Shown here piece after piece: positions 11,076 to 22,702 of a stretch of 64,000 nucleotides of DNA (positions within the stretch are counted from its first letter, which is position 1; the number at the start of each line of letters is the position of its first letter). Made by a program: the position numbers and the translations under genes. The stretch comes from Perca fluviatilis. Lineage: Eukaryota > Chordata > Actinopteri > Perciformes > Percidae. Where the stretch lies: contig NC_053127.1 in assembly GCF_010015445.1 (NCBI RefSeq), forward strand, positions 6,965,004 through 7,029,003, written 5' to 3'. The notes under the pieces are model-generated. The model had not been told where the DNA came from. It searched no databases and worked only from the letters and a program-made list of their open reading frames with translations.

Positions 11076-11574
11076 AGGAACACATCTCACCTGTCCTCTA
11101 CTCCTCATTTACAATCAATCTATTTTTGACTGAAGTTCAGTTCTCTCCTTTATTTTCCCATTTGTTAAAAAAGGAGGGTTTTAATGGTCCATTAGCGCCG
11201 CAGGCCCCTCGTCCCCCACTTGTTAAATGTGTCCGGTGGCTCGTTTCGCTCTGCTCTGTCCCGATCATCCTGCAGCTCTCTTTGACCCGCTGTAATGAGA
11301 TGGAGGAGAGCTAAATATATTTCATGATAATGTGCAATCTCGCTGTCCTGTTGTGAGACTAAAGCCTGGGGCCCCGTCCGGCCCCTGACCCTCATCAGCT
11401 GTACATCAAGTCCAACACGCACCTTCATACCCCTCTTCCTCTGTCCTGTCCTCCCTGGGTTTAATAAGCAGTTATTAAGAAGTAAGAACTACAAAGAGAC
11501 AGACAGACAGACAGAAGAGGAGGGATAGAAGCGACATAGAAACAGACGGGGAGAGGAAGGTGGGAGAAAGACTG
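11076..11574. other. non-coding, short AGAC run
   Basis: A short agac tandem sits near 11498. Nothing else was recognised. Confidence 0.5.
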
Positions 11575-11992
11575 GTGGAATGTAACTAAGCACATTTACT
11601 AGTAGTAAGTACAAATTTAAGGTACTTGAGTCTTTTCTTTTCATGCCACTTTCTACTTCGCTACATTTCAGAGAGAAATTTTGTAGTTTTTACGCTACAT
11701 TCATCTGACAGCTTTAGTTACTACTTCACAAATTAAGATTTTTACACACAAAACACATGTAATTTATAAAATACCATGTTTTATTATAAATGAAACTAGC
11801 CAACAATATGACGGCCTACAAGTCCAGCTGAAAAAGCACTTTTACTTTTAATACTTTAAGTACATTTTCCTGATGATACTTATATATTATTACTTAAGTA
11901 ACATTTTCAATGCAGGACTTTTACTTGTAACATTATTTTCACTGTGTGGTATTAGTACTTTTACTTAAGTAAAGGATCTGAATACTTCTTTA
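11575..11992 (-). mobile_element. dispersed 'tacttaagtaaaagtac' repeat, copy 1
   Basis: It begins 'tggtggaatgtaactaagca' and ends 'ttacttaagtaaaggatctg'. The inverted relative at 26785-27200 shares the middle blocks, including the 'caacaatatgacggcctaca' and 'tacattcatctgacagcttt' regions. No coding sequence. It is probably a DNA-transposon derivative abundant in fish; the class was not determined. Confidence 0.7.
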
Positions 11993-12895
11993 CAATTATA
12001 TATAAAAAAGAGACAAACCACACATTTTCACATTTGAGAAGCTGTAAGTAAAGAATATTGGACAGTTATGCTTGTGATATTCAATCTTGAAACAAAACCG
12101 AAAGACTTAACCAACAAATCATTTCAGCAGACGTTATACTCCAAAAATATAACCAAAACGTGTTGTGTGTATTTGTGTACGCTGTGAGATCCGGATCGTT
12201 TGACTCTGTAATGCTATGTTGATCTCTGTCGCATGCAGCCACAGTTTTTATGGCTTAGATTGTTGAACGTCTTTGTTCCGGTTAGAAACTTGCTCGACAT
12301 AATTTCCCATTTAGCCGAGATTCCTGTTAATCATGGCTTATCACCCGCCTGACGGTTTGCGGTTTGCTTGAAGTCTTTCATCTTGTTAGACAATTAACTT
12401 TGGATGGTGCACATTGCACATGTGCAGTCAGTTCCACTGATGTATAGTGTGTATATATATATATATATATTAGTATATTGTGTTGTGCCAAGATGTTCTT
12501 CTGCTTCGGGCTGCATCCTTGGTTGTTTTATGATGAAATGGCACTCCACTTTTCACTCTCATTTTTTGACAGCCACCCATGAATTTACAACGATGGCTTA
12601 CGGGGCGGTGGGGGGGCACAGTATAGCTACATCAATCAACAGAGAATCCAAACTGGGTGATATGATCATCAACACCCTTCCCCTCCCTCATTTTTATTTT
12701 TTTTATTTTACAGCCTTTTTTTTTTTTTTAATGAACTTCCACATCAATGTATGCCCCAAAGACCTTGCGGGCGATAAATTACATCCACCATTTACCAGTC
12801 TAACGTGTACAGCAGTAGTACACTGCAGTATCTCACTCTCTGTATCGGTAGGTCACTGAAGCGTTTCACCCTGACAGCATAGTAAGGGGTCAGCC
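11993..12895. other. non-coding, AT microsatellite at 12451-12471
   Basis: Contains a short TA run and T-rich tracts at 12690-12730. No exon was recognised. Confidence 0.5.
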
Positions 12896-13400
12896 TGTTC
12901 TCATGAACCATTCGTTGAAATTCGTAAGCATCCCGCGTTTGTTTTGCCGAATGCACCACATCGACTGCCGGAGGTCGGGCGGGGGGGGGGGATAGTTGGG
13001 CGTTAAAACACAGGACTCTCAAGCCGGGGAGCGGAGTTTGCTTCCAGGGGAAAACAAGACTTTCAACCAGGAGATGTGTGTTCCTTGGGAGTGTTTTAAT
13101 CCAAACCACGATATTTTTCCTGAATTTAACTAGTCGTTTTGGTGCCTAATCTTAACTTTCGTCGCAGCATAACGCTCGTATTATGTAGCCTAAACTACAT
13201 CTACTAACTGCCGCTGATACAACGGAGCACCATGCGGAGCACCATTCAGAGCACCGTGTCCGGCGCCGCAGAGCTCTGTAGCGGCTAAACACATCTGCTA
13301 ACTGCAGCTGATACGACCGAGCTGTGACGGAGGTCCGTAGCCGGCGTCACGAAGCTCTGTAAGCGGCTTAAACAACTAGCAACTGGCGCTCGGCCTCATG
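12896..13400. repeat. degenerate dispersed repeat with ~80-bp tandem part
   Basis: The left part ('tgttctcatgaaccattcgt', 'cgttgaaattcgtaagc') resembles a common fish repeat. Between 13195 and 13400 the phrases 'gctgatac.ac.gagc', 'ggcgtcacgaagctctgta' and 'agcggct.aaacaactagc' recur two to three times with a period near 80 bp. Confidence 0.45.
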
Positions 13401-13706
13401 GAGCTCGTAGCCAGCCGGCGTCACGTGACCAGCCAGCTGTCTCTTAGTTTCGTGAGACATCTCGCATTTTGGTGTGCATACATTTCCCTACGATATCATA
13501 CGGACCCGTTCATGAGAATGCATTTGAGCGTAAGGGCAACAATCCTCAGCGATCCAATATTGTATGTGTTATCTTACTATGAATATATAACATTAAATAT
13601 ATGAAGATACATTAGGGCTGGGCAATGGAATGGATATCGTGAAAACATCATATAGAGATTTTGTGCTACACATTTACGTTGTGTAAATTGACAATAGCAG
13701 GTAGCA
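13401..13706. other. hAT-MITE edge
   Basis: At 13613 'tagggctgggcaatgg' followed by 'gatatcgtgaaaac' matches the left end of the 'gggctgggcgatat' hAT MITE. A partner end may be the 'gtgctgggcgatattta' near 14848 on the other side of the TTAA element. Confidence 0.35.
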
Positions 13707-13959
13707 TTCAAGGTCCCATGGCATGACAATTTCACTTTATGAGGTTTTTTAACATTAATATGAGTTCCCCCAGCCTGCCTATGGTCCCCCAGTGGCTAGA
13801 AATGGTGATAGGTGTAAACCGAGCCCTGGGTATCCTGCTCTGTCTTTGAGAAAATGAAAGCTCAGATGGGCCGATCTGGAATCTTCTCCTTATGAGGTCA
13901 TAAGGAGCAAGGTTACCTCCCCTTTCTCTGCTTTGCCACCCAGAGAATTTGGCCCAACC

Positions 13960-13961
<2 letters not shown>

Positions 13962-14017
<56 letters not shown>
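13962..14017. repeat. GA microsatellite inside MITE copy 2
   Basis: About 27 GA dinucleotides. Copy 1 has 'atgagagagagacatcatgg' and copy 3 'gtctctctctttctcatg' at the matching position, so the expansion is specific to this copy. Confidence 0.95.
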
Positions 14018-14021
<4 letters not shown>

Positions 14022-14196
14022 TCATGGCTTGAAAACAAGCAAAGCATGGCAGTTGGTCAAGGCCACACCCCTACCCTCCACCTTGCCCCCCCCTCTCTCC
14101 TCCTCAATAGCATTTAAAGCTAATCATCCTAAGGAAAGCTCTTTGTGGGACTGGCTCTAGTGGCTGTAATTCTGCACCAAGGCTGAATTTCAGGAA

Positions 14197-14610
14197 AGAG
14201 ACTTCAGATACAGTATTAGGGGACCACTAATGTCTATATAAAAGAGACTTCAGATACAGTATTAGGGGACCACTAAGGTCTATATAAAAGAGACTTCAGA
14301 TACAGTATTAGGGGACCACTAAGGTCTATATAAAAGAGACTTCAGATACAGTATTAGGGGACCACTAAGGCCTATATAAAAGAGACTTCAGATACAGTAT
14401 TAGGGGACCACTAAGGTCTATATAAAAGAGACTTCAAATACAGTATTAGGGGACCACTAAGGCCTATATAAAAGAGACTTCAGATACAGTATTAGGGGAC
14501 CACTAAGGTCTATATAAAAGAGACTTCAAATACAGTATTAGGGGACCACTAAGGCCTATATAAAAGAGACTTCAGATACAGTATTAGGGGACCACTAAGG
14601 TCTATATAAA
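14197..14610 (+). repeat. 46-bp minisatellite, 9 units
   Basis: The last five units alternate in two linked variants (cagata..ggtctat versus caaata..ggcctat), giving a 92-bp higher-order period. Each unit keeps TATATAAAAG. Confidence 0.9.
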
Positions 14611-14650
14611 AACATCAACAACAAAGAGCACCATGTCATGGGACCTTTAA

Positions 14651-15970
14651 CTCAAACTTACCTGAAATACCTGAGGGAATATGATTTGAAGATTGCAGTT
14701 TTGGTTTTATAATCAAACTTTACATTTTTACATTACCACACAGTCTGTGATTTACATCAACTGCATTACATAACCCATGATGTCACATCACAGATCTCGT
14801 GATATATTGAGATAGTCTTTTTTTTCTTTTTTCATTTTGCCCTGTAGTGCTGGGCGATATTTACGTTCTTATTCTTGCACATTATGTTCATTTTGCACTA
14901 AAGTTCTTAATAAAATGAGAAAATACTCAGTACTATTTATTTGTCAAGTATTTAATTTACACAGGAGTATGGAAACAAGGCTATGCCATGTGGTTATTTC
15001 ATATAGACTATTTTTTTCCGACGTTTTTTTTCCGGCCTTTGTGACACTTCACAATGTTTTTGTCGCTTTTTTTTTAACCTCTTTGATTCTTTTCCCAATG
15101 TCGTTTCTTTTTTATGTTCTGTATTTTAACTGAAGCTAAACACATAATTTCCATTTTCCATCCAAAAGAAAGAAACATAAAAAAGAATGCAAAGTGATGC
15201 AAAGATGTGCTTTTATTTTGGAATTACCACTTCATATTTATTCTTTTTCTTAAAAAGGGTGTGTTTGTTTTTAACTGAATGTCTGGAAGTGCTTAGTAAT
15301 GAAATTGTCACATCATGTTTGAGTTGACTTTTAAACTTTGTGATATCAGTAGATATTGTATCGCTGTCCAAAGAATTGATGTAATATCGTATGGTGATAA
15401 AACGTGTAATTTACACCCCTACAGTGTAGCTCTCTATACACATATGGTGCGTGTGGCTCCAATAACCAAAAAACGCTCAGCAGCACTGTGGATTTCCCCC
15501 TCTGGCTCTTTAATATCTCCGCTATTCTTTATAAGACTCTATTTCCAGCATAATACCCATAATTCCCCGCCACAAATGGCTCTGGTCTGGGTAAACAAAG
15601 TAACTTCTCAGTGGCAGATGGCCTAAAATTCCAGTGTGAATGCTATCTTATGGCGTTTATAAAAGACTGTTAATCTTTCTTCTGTTTTATTTACTTCTTC
15701 TTTCTCGGGGCGTTTTTTCTCTATCCACCGCATTTCTCTCCCCCCCCACCCCTCCCCGTTTTCCTCTTCTCCTCACACCAGTTTTCTCTCTTTTGCTCTC
15801 TCTCTCTCTCTCCGAAGCTGCTGTTCCTTATCAGTACCGCTCGCCCGCTGACATGAAATACCATTAAGTGAATCTTCATGAAGCCTCCAAACACCACTGA
15901 TTTATCCTGCTGCATGCTTCATAAGTTCCTGATTGATCTCGGATGATAAAAAAAAATGAGGGAGGGACAA

Positions 15971-15973
<3 letters not shown>
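14651..15973. other. non-coding, CT run at 15790-15812
   Basis: Intron-like. T-rich tracts near 15000-15120 give hydrophobic chance frames. No exon was recognised. Confidence 0.5.
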
Positions 15974-16021
<48 letters not shown>

Positions 16022-16629
16022 AATCTGAGAAGTGGGAGAGAGATGAAGAAGCAAGAAATCGGGTTAAAGTAAAGGGAGGGAAGGAGGGAAGGAAAGCTGT
16101 GGGAGAGAAAGGGAAAGAAATGAGGACAGAGGGAAGGGAAAAAAAGAGGATTGAGGGAAATGAGAAAAATTCAGGGATGAAAGTATGAGAGTGAGACGAT
16201 GGTACAGGAGAGTGAAAGAATTAACCGTGCAAGGACAGACGAGAAGAAGGAGAAAGGGACAGTGCAGGAAGAAAAGAAAAAGAGATGCGGAACAAAGAAA
16301 AAGAAGAAAAGAGCACGGGGGACATAAAGGAAGGGCGGTATGAAATAATGGGAGGAATAAAAAAAAAATAAAGTGATTAGACAAGGGAGGGAGGTGTGGA
16401 GAGAAGGAGGCAAGTAGGAAAGTAAATGGAGGAAAGAAGTGTATTTTGGGAGGGAGGGGCGAGGATGGAGTGAAAGGAAATTAGATGAAGCAGAATATTC
16501 TAGAGGGACGGGTCACATGAAGGAAAGATGAGGGGAGGCAGCGGGAGAGAAGGAGGCAAGTTAGGAAGGAAGGAAGAAGGTAAGAAGGATCAATAAGAAA
16601 AGTGCATTAAGATGATGAAGTTGGAGTTA
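15974..16629. repeat. GA microsatellite and long polypurine tract
   Basis: A GA run at 15974-16018 is followed by about 600 bp in which the + strand is overwhelmingly A and G (gggagggaaggagggaagg-type words). It is low-complexity sequence with no coding support. Confidence 0.85.
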
Positions 16630-17112
16630 AGTAAGAAAGTCAGTTAGTAAGAAGATAAGAAAGTCAGTTAGTAAGAAGATAAGAAAGTCAGTTAGTAAGA
16701 AGATAAGAAAGTCAGTTAGTAAGAAGATAAGAAAGTCAGTTAGTAAGAAGATAAGAAAGTCAGTTAGTAAGAAGATAAGAAAGTCAGTTAGTAAGAAGAT
16801 AAGAAAGTCAGTTAGTAAGAAGATAAGAAAGTCAGTTAGTAAGAAGTTAAGAAAGTCAGTTAGTAAGAAGTTAAGAAAGCCAGTTAGTAAGAAGGTAAGA
16901 AAGCCAGTTAGTAAGAAGATAAGAAAGCCAGTTAGTAAGAAGATAAGAAAGTCAGTTGGTAAGAAGATAAGAAAGTCAGTTGGTAAGAAGATAAGAAAGT
17001 CAGTTAGTAAGAAGATAAGAAAGTCAGTTAGTAAGAAGATAAGAAAGTCAGTTAGTAAGAAGGTAAGAAAGTCAGTTAGTAAGAAGATAAGAAAGTCAGT
17101 TGGTAAGAAGGT
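16630..17112 (+). repeat. 24-bp minisatellite, about 20 units
   Basis: The unit is 'aagaaagtcagttagtaag' plus 'aagat', period 24 bp. Point variants (ccag, ttgg, aaggt) cluster in the right half. Confidence 0.95.
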
Positions 17113-17775
17113 AAGACAGTAAGTAAGAGTCAGTTAGTAAGAAGGTAAGAAACTAAGAAGGTAAGTTAGTAAGTAAGAAGGTAAGTAAGAAGATAAGTAA
17201 GAAATTCAGTTAGTAAGAAAGTAAGTACTTAAGTAAGAAAGTAAGTTAGAAAGTAAATAAGGAAGTAAGTACATAAGAAAGTTAAGTAAGAAAGTAAGAA
17301 ATTCAGTTAGTAAGAAAGTAAGTACGTAGCCTAAGTAAGTAAGAAACTAAGTAAGAAGGTAAGTTAGTAGGTAAGTAAGTTAATAAGTAAGTAAGAAGGT
17401 AAGTAAGTAAAAAAGACAGTAAGAAGGTAAGTTAGTAAGTAAGTAAGAAGGTAAGTTAGTAAGTAAGTAAGAAGGTAAGTAAGTAAGAAGGTAAGTTAGT
17501 AAGTAAGAAGGTAAGTTAGTAAGTAAGTAAGAAGGTAAGTTAATAAGTAAGAAGGTAAGTTAGTAAGTAAGTAAAAAGGTAAGTTAGTAAGAAAGTAAGT
17601 AAGAAGGTAAGTTAGTAAGTAAGAAAGTAAATAATTAGAAAGAAAGTAAGTAAGAAGGTAAGTTAGTAAGTAAGAAAGTAAATAAGAAAGTAAGAAGGTA
17701 AGAAAGAAAGTAAGAAGGTAAGTTAGTAAGTAGGAAGGTTAGTAAGTAAGTAAGAAGGTAAGGAAGTAAGAGAGT
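17113..17775 (+). repeat. degenerate GTAA/AAGG satellite
   Basis: A 'gtaagttagtaagtaagaag' mixture in units of 4, 20 and 24 bp. It appears to be a decayed continuation of the 24-bp array. Confidence 0.9.
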
Positions 17776-18365
17776 TTATTTATAGTATAGCACTTATCCC
17801 AGACAGTCACAAAGTGCTTCACAGGCCAAAAGAATAAATACATTCAAACAAAGCGATGATCATAAGAAGCTCAATAGATAATTTTAAAACGCAAAAAACA
17901 TAAGATACATAGTAAAACAGTCGAGAATGTGGCTAAACAAACAGCTGACTAAAAAGATCATTCAAGTAGTAGTAGATAACTTCATTGTCCCCATGGGGAA
18001 GTTGGGTTTGCGTTACAGTCGCAAGGCACTTCATGACAGGACATCAGACATATGAAACAAATAGTCCCTACATCAGAACATACATCACACACTTCAATAC
18101 ACCATACACCCTGGGGTATAACCAGGCCAGCTGGACATCTAGCTTATTTTGACTGATTTAAGGCTTTTATGGCTTGTGGTACAAAAGAGAATTTGGATCT
18201 GTTCTTGGTCAGAAGGGGGGCAGAAACAACTCCTAGATGGCAGTAGTGTAAAATGAGATGCCAGGGGGTGTGTGTTGTCACATCCAATGTTATTGGCCTT
18301 TCTCACCAGTATGTCTTTGTAAATGTGTTCGGTAGTGTTATCCCAAGTAACTAACTGGCATTTGT
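17776..18365. mobile_element. non-LTR retrotransposon 3' fragments
   Basis: 'tttatttatagtatagcact' with 'caaagtgcttcacaggcc' is a common fish LINE 3'-tail motif (compare 32955-33010 and 46160-46215). 'acttcattgtccccatgggg' at 17979 belongs to the 'ctttattgatcccc' class also seen near 25900, 32520 and 49815. No reverse transcriptase domain is present here. Confidence 0.5.
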
Positions 18366-18556
18366 AACTTTTTGATTATTTTTTGGGCTTTTCCGCATTT
18401 ATTTTGATAGGACAGCTAGGTGAGAAAGGGGAGAGAGCGAGGGAAGACGTGCAGGAAATCATCACAGGTCAGATTTGAACCCTGGACCTCTGCGTCGAGG
18501 CATAAACCTCTCAGTATATGTGCGCCTGCTCTACCCACTGAGCCCACCCGGCCACA
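18366..18556 (-). mobile_element. tRNA-derived SINE, copy 1
   Basis: Read on the minus strand it starts 'ggccgggtgggctcagtggg' (A-box-like) and has 'ggttcaaatctgacc' (B-box-like). A tRNA-unrelated body and an AT-rich tail follow. It shares the body phrases 'gaggttta', 'cctcgacgcag' and 'cgcctgctctacc' with the copies at 43384, 53474 and 61866. Confidence 0.8.
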
Positions 18557-19110
18557 GTTGTTACTGTTTTTAAAGAGTATATTTAGCTGCTTTTTAAAGA
18601 TTTCAACAGAGGCCGCCACACTTGAAACATGGCAAAGCTTTTCACGGCCTAGGAGCAACTGTTTCTGAAGCTCTGAACACTGTCAGTGTCTTCCCTAGGT
18701 TTCTGGAAGACTTAGGTGCACATGTTTGGAGGTGGATTGAGGGGGTCCTACCTCAAGAAAATGTAACGTTTTTCACAGAAAAGAAATACGCAGTTTCACA
18801 TCATTTTGGACCATAATTATTCCCATATCTGTGTCTCAAATGTTGGAAAGGCTAGAGCAGATGATAAAAAAATAACACTCAAAAAGCTCAAACACAAAAC
18901 GTCCCCTGGGGACCAACTACAATCATTAAATCTGAGAAAAGTCATGTTGTTAGTTTTACCCACCCAATGGCTTGGGTGCTGCGCCTAAGCCTTATAATAG
19001 TAGGGAAAAAAACCCTGTTTGCGTGTGATGACAGGAAGGATGGAGGAAAAAAAAAACTAGAGGAATAAGAAAGGTGGGAGAGAGAGTAGGAAAGGAGTCA
19101 GGGAATGAGG
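18557..19110. other. non-coding, no recognised feature
   Basis: Plain intron-like sequence; nothing supportable was seen. Confidence 0.5.
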
Positions 19111-19114
19111 AATG

Positions 19115-19295
19115 TGGGTGGTGATGGCGCAGTGGATATGACACCTGCCTTTGGTGTGGGAGATCTGGGTTCAATTCCCACTGCGATACATCAACCAACG
19201 TGTCCCTGAGCAAGACGCTTAACCCCTAGTTTCTCCAGTGGCGTGCGACCTCTGACATATGTAGCAATTGTAAGTCGCTTTGAGTAATGTAATGA
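19115..19295 (+). mobile_element. tRNA-derived SINE of a second family
   Basis: The head is 'ggtgatggcgcagtggatat' (A-box-like) and 'gggttcaattcccactg' (B-box-like). The body phrases are 'gtgtccctgagcaagacgct' and 'ttgtaagtcgctttgag', typical of a common fish SINE. It is distinct from the four copies of the other SINE family. Confidence 0.8.
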
Positions 19296-21027
19296 ATCAG
19301 GAAATACAGATGAAAAGGAAAGATGAAGGAGAGAAAAAAGATGTAATACAGGCGCAAAAGGGAAGCGAGGAAGGAGGCAAGGAAGAAGAAGATACATAAA
19401 GCGACGACGTACCGCCGAGGTCACATTTTTAGACAACCTACTGATGAAATAATTTCAAAGGAGGAGGCGTAATATTTTGGGCTGGAGGAGGTCGTCATAA
19501 AACCCCCCCAGGATGGGTTTTATCGATCCCTCTTGCAGTCTGTTTGTACATGTTTACGAGGCGAATATAGAGAGAGAGGAAGAGGATGAGAGGAAGGACG
19601 GAGAGCGGAGTGGTAAAGAGCGAGCGCCGAGGCGCGGGGGAGGGGGGGGGGCAGTGTGTAAATGCAGGTGGTGCCGCATCGATCCGAGTCTGCAGGCTCC
19701 GCATCGATCCGAGCGGCAGATGAGGACTGATTACGCCGCAGTTAAGAGGCACATGAGAGAGAAGCGCTGTTAACGGGCAGACAGGTCCCCCCCCCCACCA
19801 TCTCCCCCCCCCCCTCTGTAAACCGTTAATGGCCTTTGGGGAAAAAAAAAAATACGTCACGAATACTGTATGCGTGACCTGCGAGGGTTGGAAAGTCACA
19901 GATAAGAAAGATTGTAATCGCTTTGTCAGTCACGACGTTGTAGTTTCATGTCTTGATGAAAGCCAGAATCAACTTAATACGCAAAAAAAACCATTTTATC
20001 ACGTGTTCATCTTCATGAGCCGGATGAAAAAAAATACATCAGTATGTATTTATGTATATGTACATATACAGTTTAGATTTTAAACAGAAAAAGGACACAA
20101 AAAACCCCGAAATCACAGCGGACAACAAATTATACGCGTTGAAACATAAAGAAAATTAAAAAAATAAATAAATCAAGGTTCATTGTGGATGGATTAATTA
20201 TTCAAATCTCTGTGAGTTGATTTTCATACTCTAGAGAAATGAATGAAAAGGCAGCATATCAAGCTAAAGCTCAGTATGCTTTGGAAAATGGCCAGCAGTG
20301 ATGTGAAGAATATACCAGTCATAGTTAATGGGCTATAACATTAAAGCATATTACTTCATTATAACATGAGGTGGGAAATGATCCCCCTGAGAACGGCACA
20401 CACCTTTCAGTGCACTATTTCACTGTCAAAATACTGCCTATCTTTATTTAGAGTGCATGCAGCACAGGTTTGCTAAGATAGTGTACCAAATGTATGCAAT
20501 TTGATGAAATCACTGATGAATAAAATGTATCAATCCCTGTTAATGTGGTGTGCCGGTTTGGGTCTATTTTTGAAGTCTTTGTTTGCACATGCATGAGCCA
20601 GATGGCCACATTCAGTCCATAAACAAATACAGACACATGCTGCTGCTAAACTTGGTTTAGATGTCAGTGCCAGAAAATTATATTTTCATGAGTCGTGTCT
20701 GTTGTCTAAAATATCCTTGTGGGCTAAGGGGCCCAAACCATGAAAGACTGCCTCAGAACTAAAGTGACAGTGGCGTCCACATACTGTCGGCCATTTAGTG
20801 TGCACTGTTTAGAAAACCTCTATGAAATTCCACTTTTTATTCATTCATTTAATATGTTATTAATCACCCTGATTCTACTTGTATGAGGTGTCTTTTGTAG
20901 TAAAGCAGGGCCGATTATAAAAGGACATTTAAATCAGCCGCGTTGAACTGGACTCATCAGCATCATCAATTATGTTTGCTGTGAGCATTCAGAAACTATT
21001 TCATGTATACTGTATGTTATTTTCAAG

Positions 21028-21028
<1 letters not shown>
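19296..21028. other. non-coding, no recognised gene
   Basis: Purine-rich to about 19420, with a G/C homopolymer patch at 19630-19815. The rest is AT-rich intron-like sequence without recognised exons or families. Confidence 0.5.

Positions 21029-21085
<57 letters not shown>
21029..21085. repeat. AC microsatellite
   Basis: About 28 uninterrupted AC dinucleotides. Confidence 0.97.
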
Positions 21086-21088
<3 letters not shown>

Positions 21089-21592
21089 GCCTTGCTCTCT
21101 CTGTTGAAGACTGAAGGACGTTACCCACAGCGCGCAAAGTGGTGTCCTGTCTGTCTGTCTCACTTTAGTTTTCTGTCCCCACTGTGTCGGCACTGCATGC
21201 CCCTCGTGTTACTTTTATCTCCGCAGAAGCTAATTTGAAAAAGTGAAAAAAATCGAAATCAGGACACATTTAGATGCAGTGTGAAGAACATTATCGAGCG
21301 TGTACTTCCTCTATGTTCCTCTCTTTCTCTTCTTTCTTTCTTGTGTCCATGGGGGGAGGAGGGGGGGGTGGAGTAAGGGTATAGAGCTGGCAGACAGAGA
21401 CGTGATCAGAGGATCTCTTCATGCAGTCACTTTAATCATCCATGTCCCTGGCTGCTGACTGATTACCACTGCTCAGCTCATATTTCTGAACTATTGTGAT
21501 GATGATGATGTGTGTGTGTGTGTGAGTGTGTGTGAGAGAGAGAGAGAGAGTTTTTTCTTGGAACTTTCATGCCAATATAGCCCCTTAGAATT

Positions 21593-21749
21593 GAAGGTAC
21601 ATGGACAGTAAGGTACTTGGATACCAAGGTACTTGGACACCAAGGTACTTTGACACCAATGTACATGAATACTAAGGTATTTGGACAGTAAGGTACTTGG
21701 ACACCAGGGTACTTGGACACCAAGGTACTTTGACACCAAGGTATGTGGA
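21593..21749 (+). repeat. 16-18-bp minisatellite
   Basis: About nine imperfect units of 'aaggtacttggacacc', preceded by a TG/GA microsatellite at 21510-21550. Minus-strand frames across it are repeat artefacts. Confidence 0.85.
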
Positions 21750-21783
21750 GCAGTCCACCTTCTCCACTGAGGACTCGTTGATA

Positions 21784-22702
21784 TTAAAGTGATGGTTCGG
21801 AGTAATTCACCCTAGGGTCCTTTGCACCATGACCTCGAGCCAAACACCCCCCCAGAAGCTTTTTTCACCTGGGTCTAACATTGGGAGAGTTAGCGTAGAG
21901 TAGCGTTATCAGCTGAATAGCTTAGCGCAGGGGCTAACGGACCCACGTTTGTATCTCGTAAAGTTACCCCACTAATAATGCCCGAAATGATACCAAATGT
22001 CTACAAGTAGTACAAATAGGTTATGCTCTCATAAAACGATGGATTGTAAAGTTTGTAAGTACACCCAGAAGTTTATGTAAATAACACTTGCCTGCTGGCT
22101 TCTGCCTCTGCTGTTGTTGTTGTTGTTGTTAAGCATGCTTAGGTTGCCTAAATTACAAAAACCGAAAAGAGATGCAACAAAAATATTTTTTAATTTAACT
22201 TTTTTTTTAAAGTAAGTGCTGTAGTATAACTAGCAGGAGACAAGTAATAATTGAGGTAAGTTTGGAGACCTAACCTTATTTAATCATTAAATTAATAAAT
22301 ATTTTTGTTGTATCTCTTTTCGGTGTAGTAATTTGTAGACGGCCCTAAGCACTCGTCTAACTGCAGGTAGCAGCAGCAGCAGCAGAGAGCAGAAGAGAGC
22401 AGGCAAGTGTTCATAAACTTCTGGTGTACTTACAAACTTTACAATCCATCGTTTTATGAGAACATAACCTATTTGTACTACTTGTAGACGTTTGGTATCA
22501 TTTCGGGCATTATTACTGGGGTAACTTACAAGATACAAACGTGGGTCCGTTAGCCCCTGCGCTAAGCTATTCAGCTGATAACGCTACTCTAGCTAACTCT
22601 CCCAATGTTCGACCCAGGTGAAAAAAGCTTCTGGGGGGGTGTTTGGCTCGAGGTCATGGTGCAAAGGACCCTAGGGTGAATTACTCCGAACCATCACTTT
22701 AA
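21784..22702. mobile_element. TTAA-flanked foldback element with ~400-bp arms
   Basis: The left end TTAAAGTGATGGTTCGGAGT and the right end ACTCCGAACCATCACTTTAA are perfect inverses, and pairing continues for about 400 bp on each side around a ~105-bp AT-rich spacer (about 22190-22296). At matching arm positions the left arm has a TTG run (22110-22131) and the right arm a CAG run (22368-22384). TTAA borders suggest a piggyBac or Kolobok type. It is non-coding. It inserted next to a LINE fragment. Confidence 0.9.

Larger units (their letters stand above)
13707..14650 (+). mobile_element. TTAA-flanked MITE with 46-bp internal repeats, copy 2
   Basis: Same ends as the copy at 1076 (aggtcccatggcatga / tcatgggaccttTAA). 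The left border reads TTCA instead of TTAA. It carries 9 units of the 46-bp repeat and a GA microsatellite (13962-14017) at the place where copy 1 has only a short GA run. Confidence 0.85.

Noticed and set aside
16630..17775. CRISPR-like array of 24-bp repeats
   Set aside because: The units are contiguous with no unique spacers, and the context is a vertebrate intron. It is a minisatellite.
21478..21739. Repetitive minus-strand protein (VSKYLGVQVPWCPSTL)
   Set aside because: It is only the translation of the 16-18-bp minisatellite and the neighbouring TG/GA microsatellite. There is no gene context.
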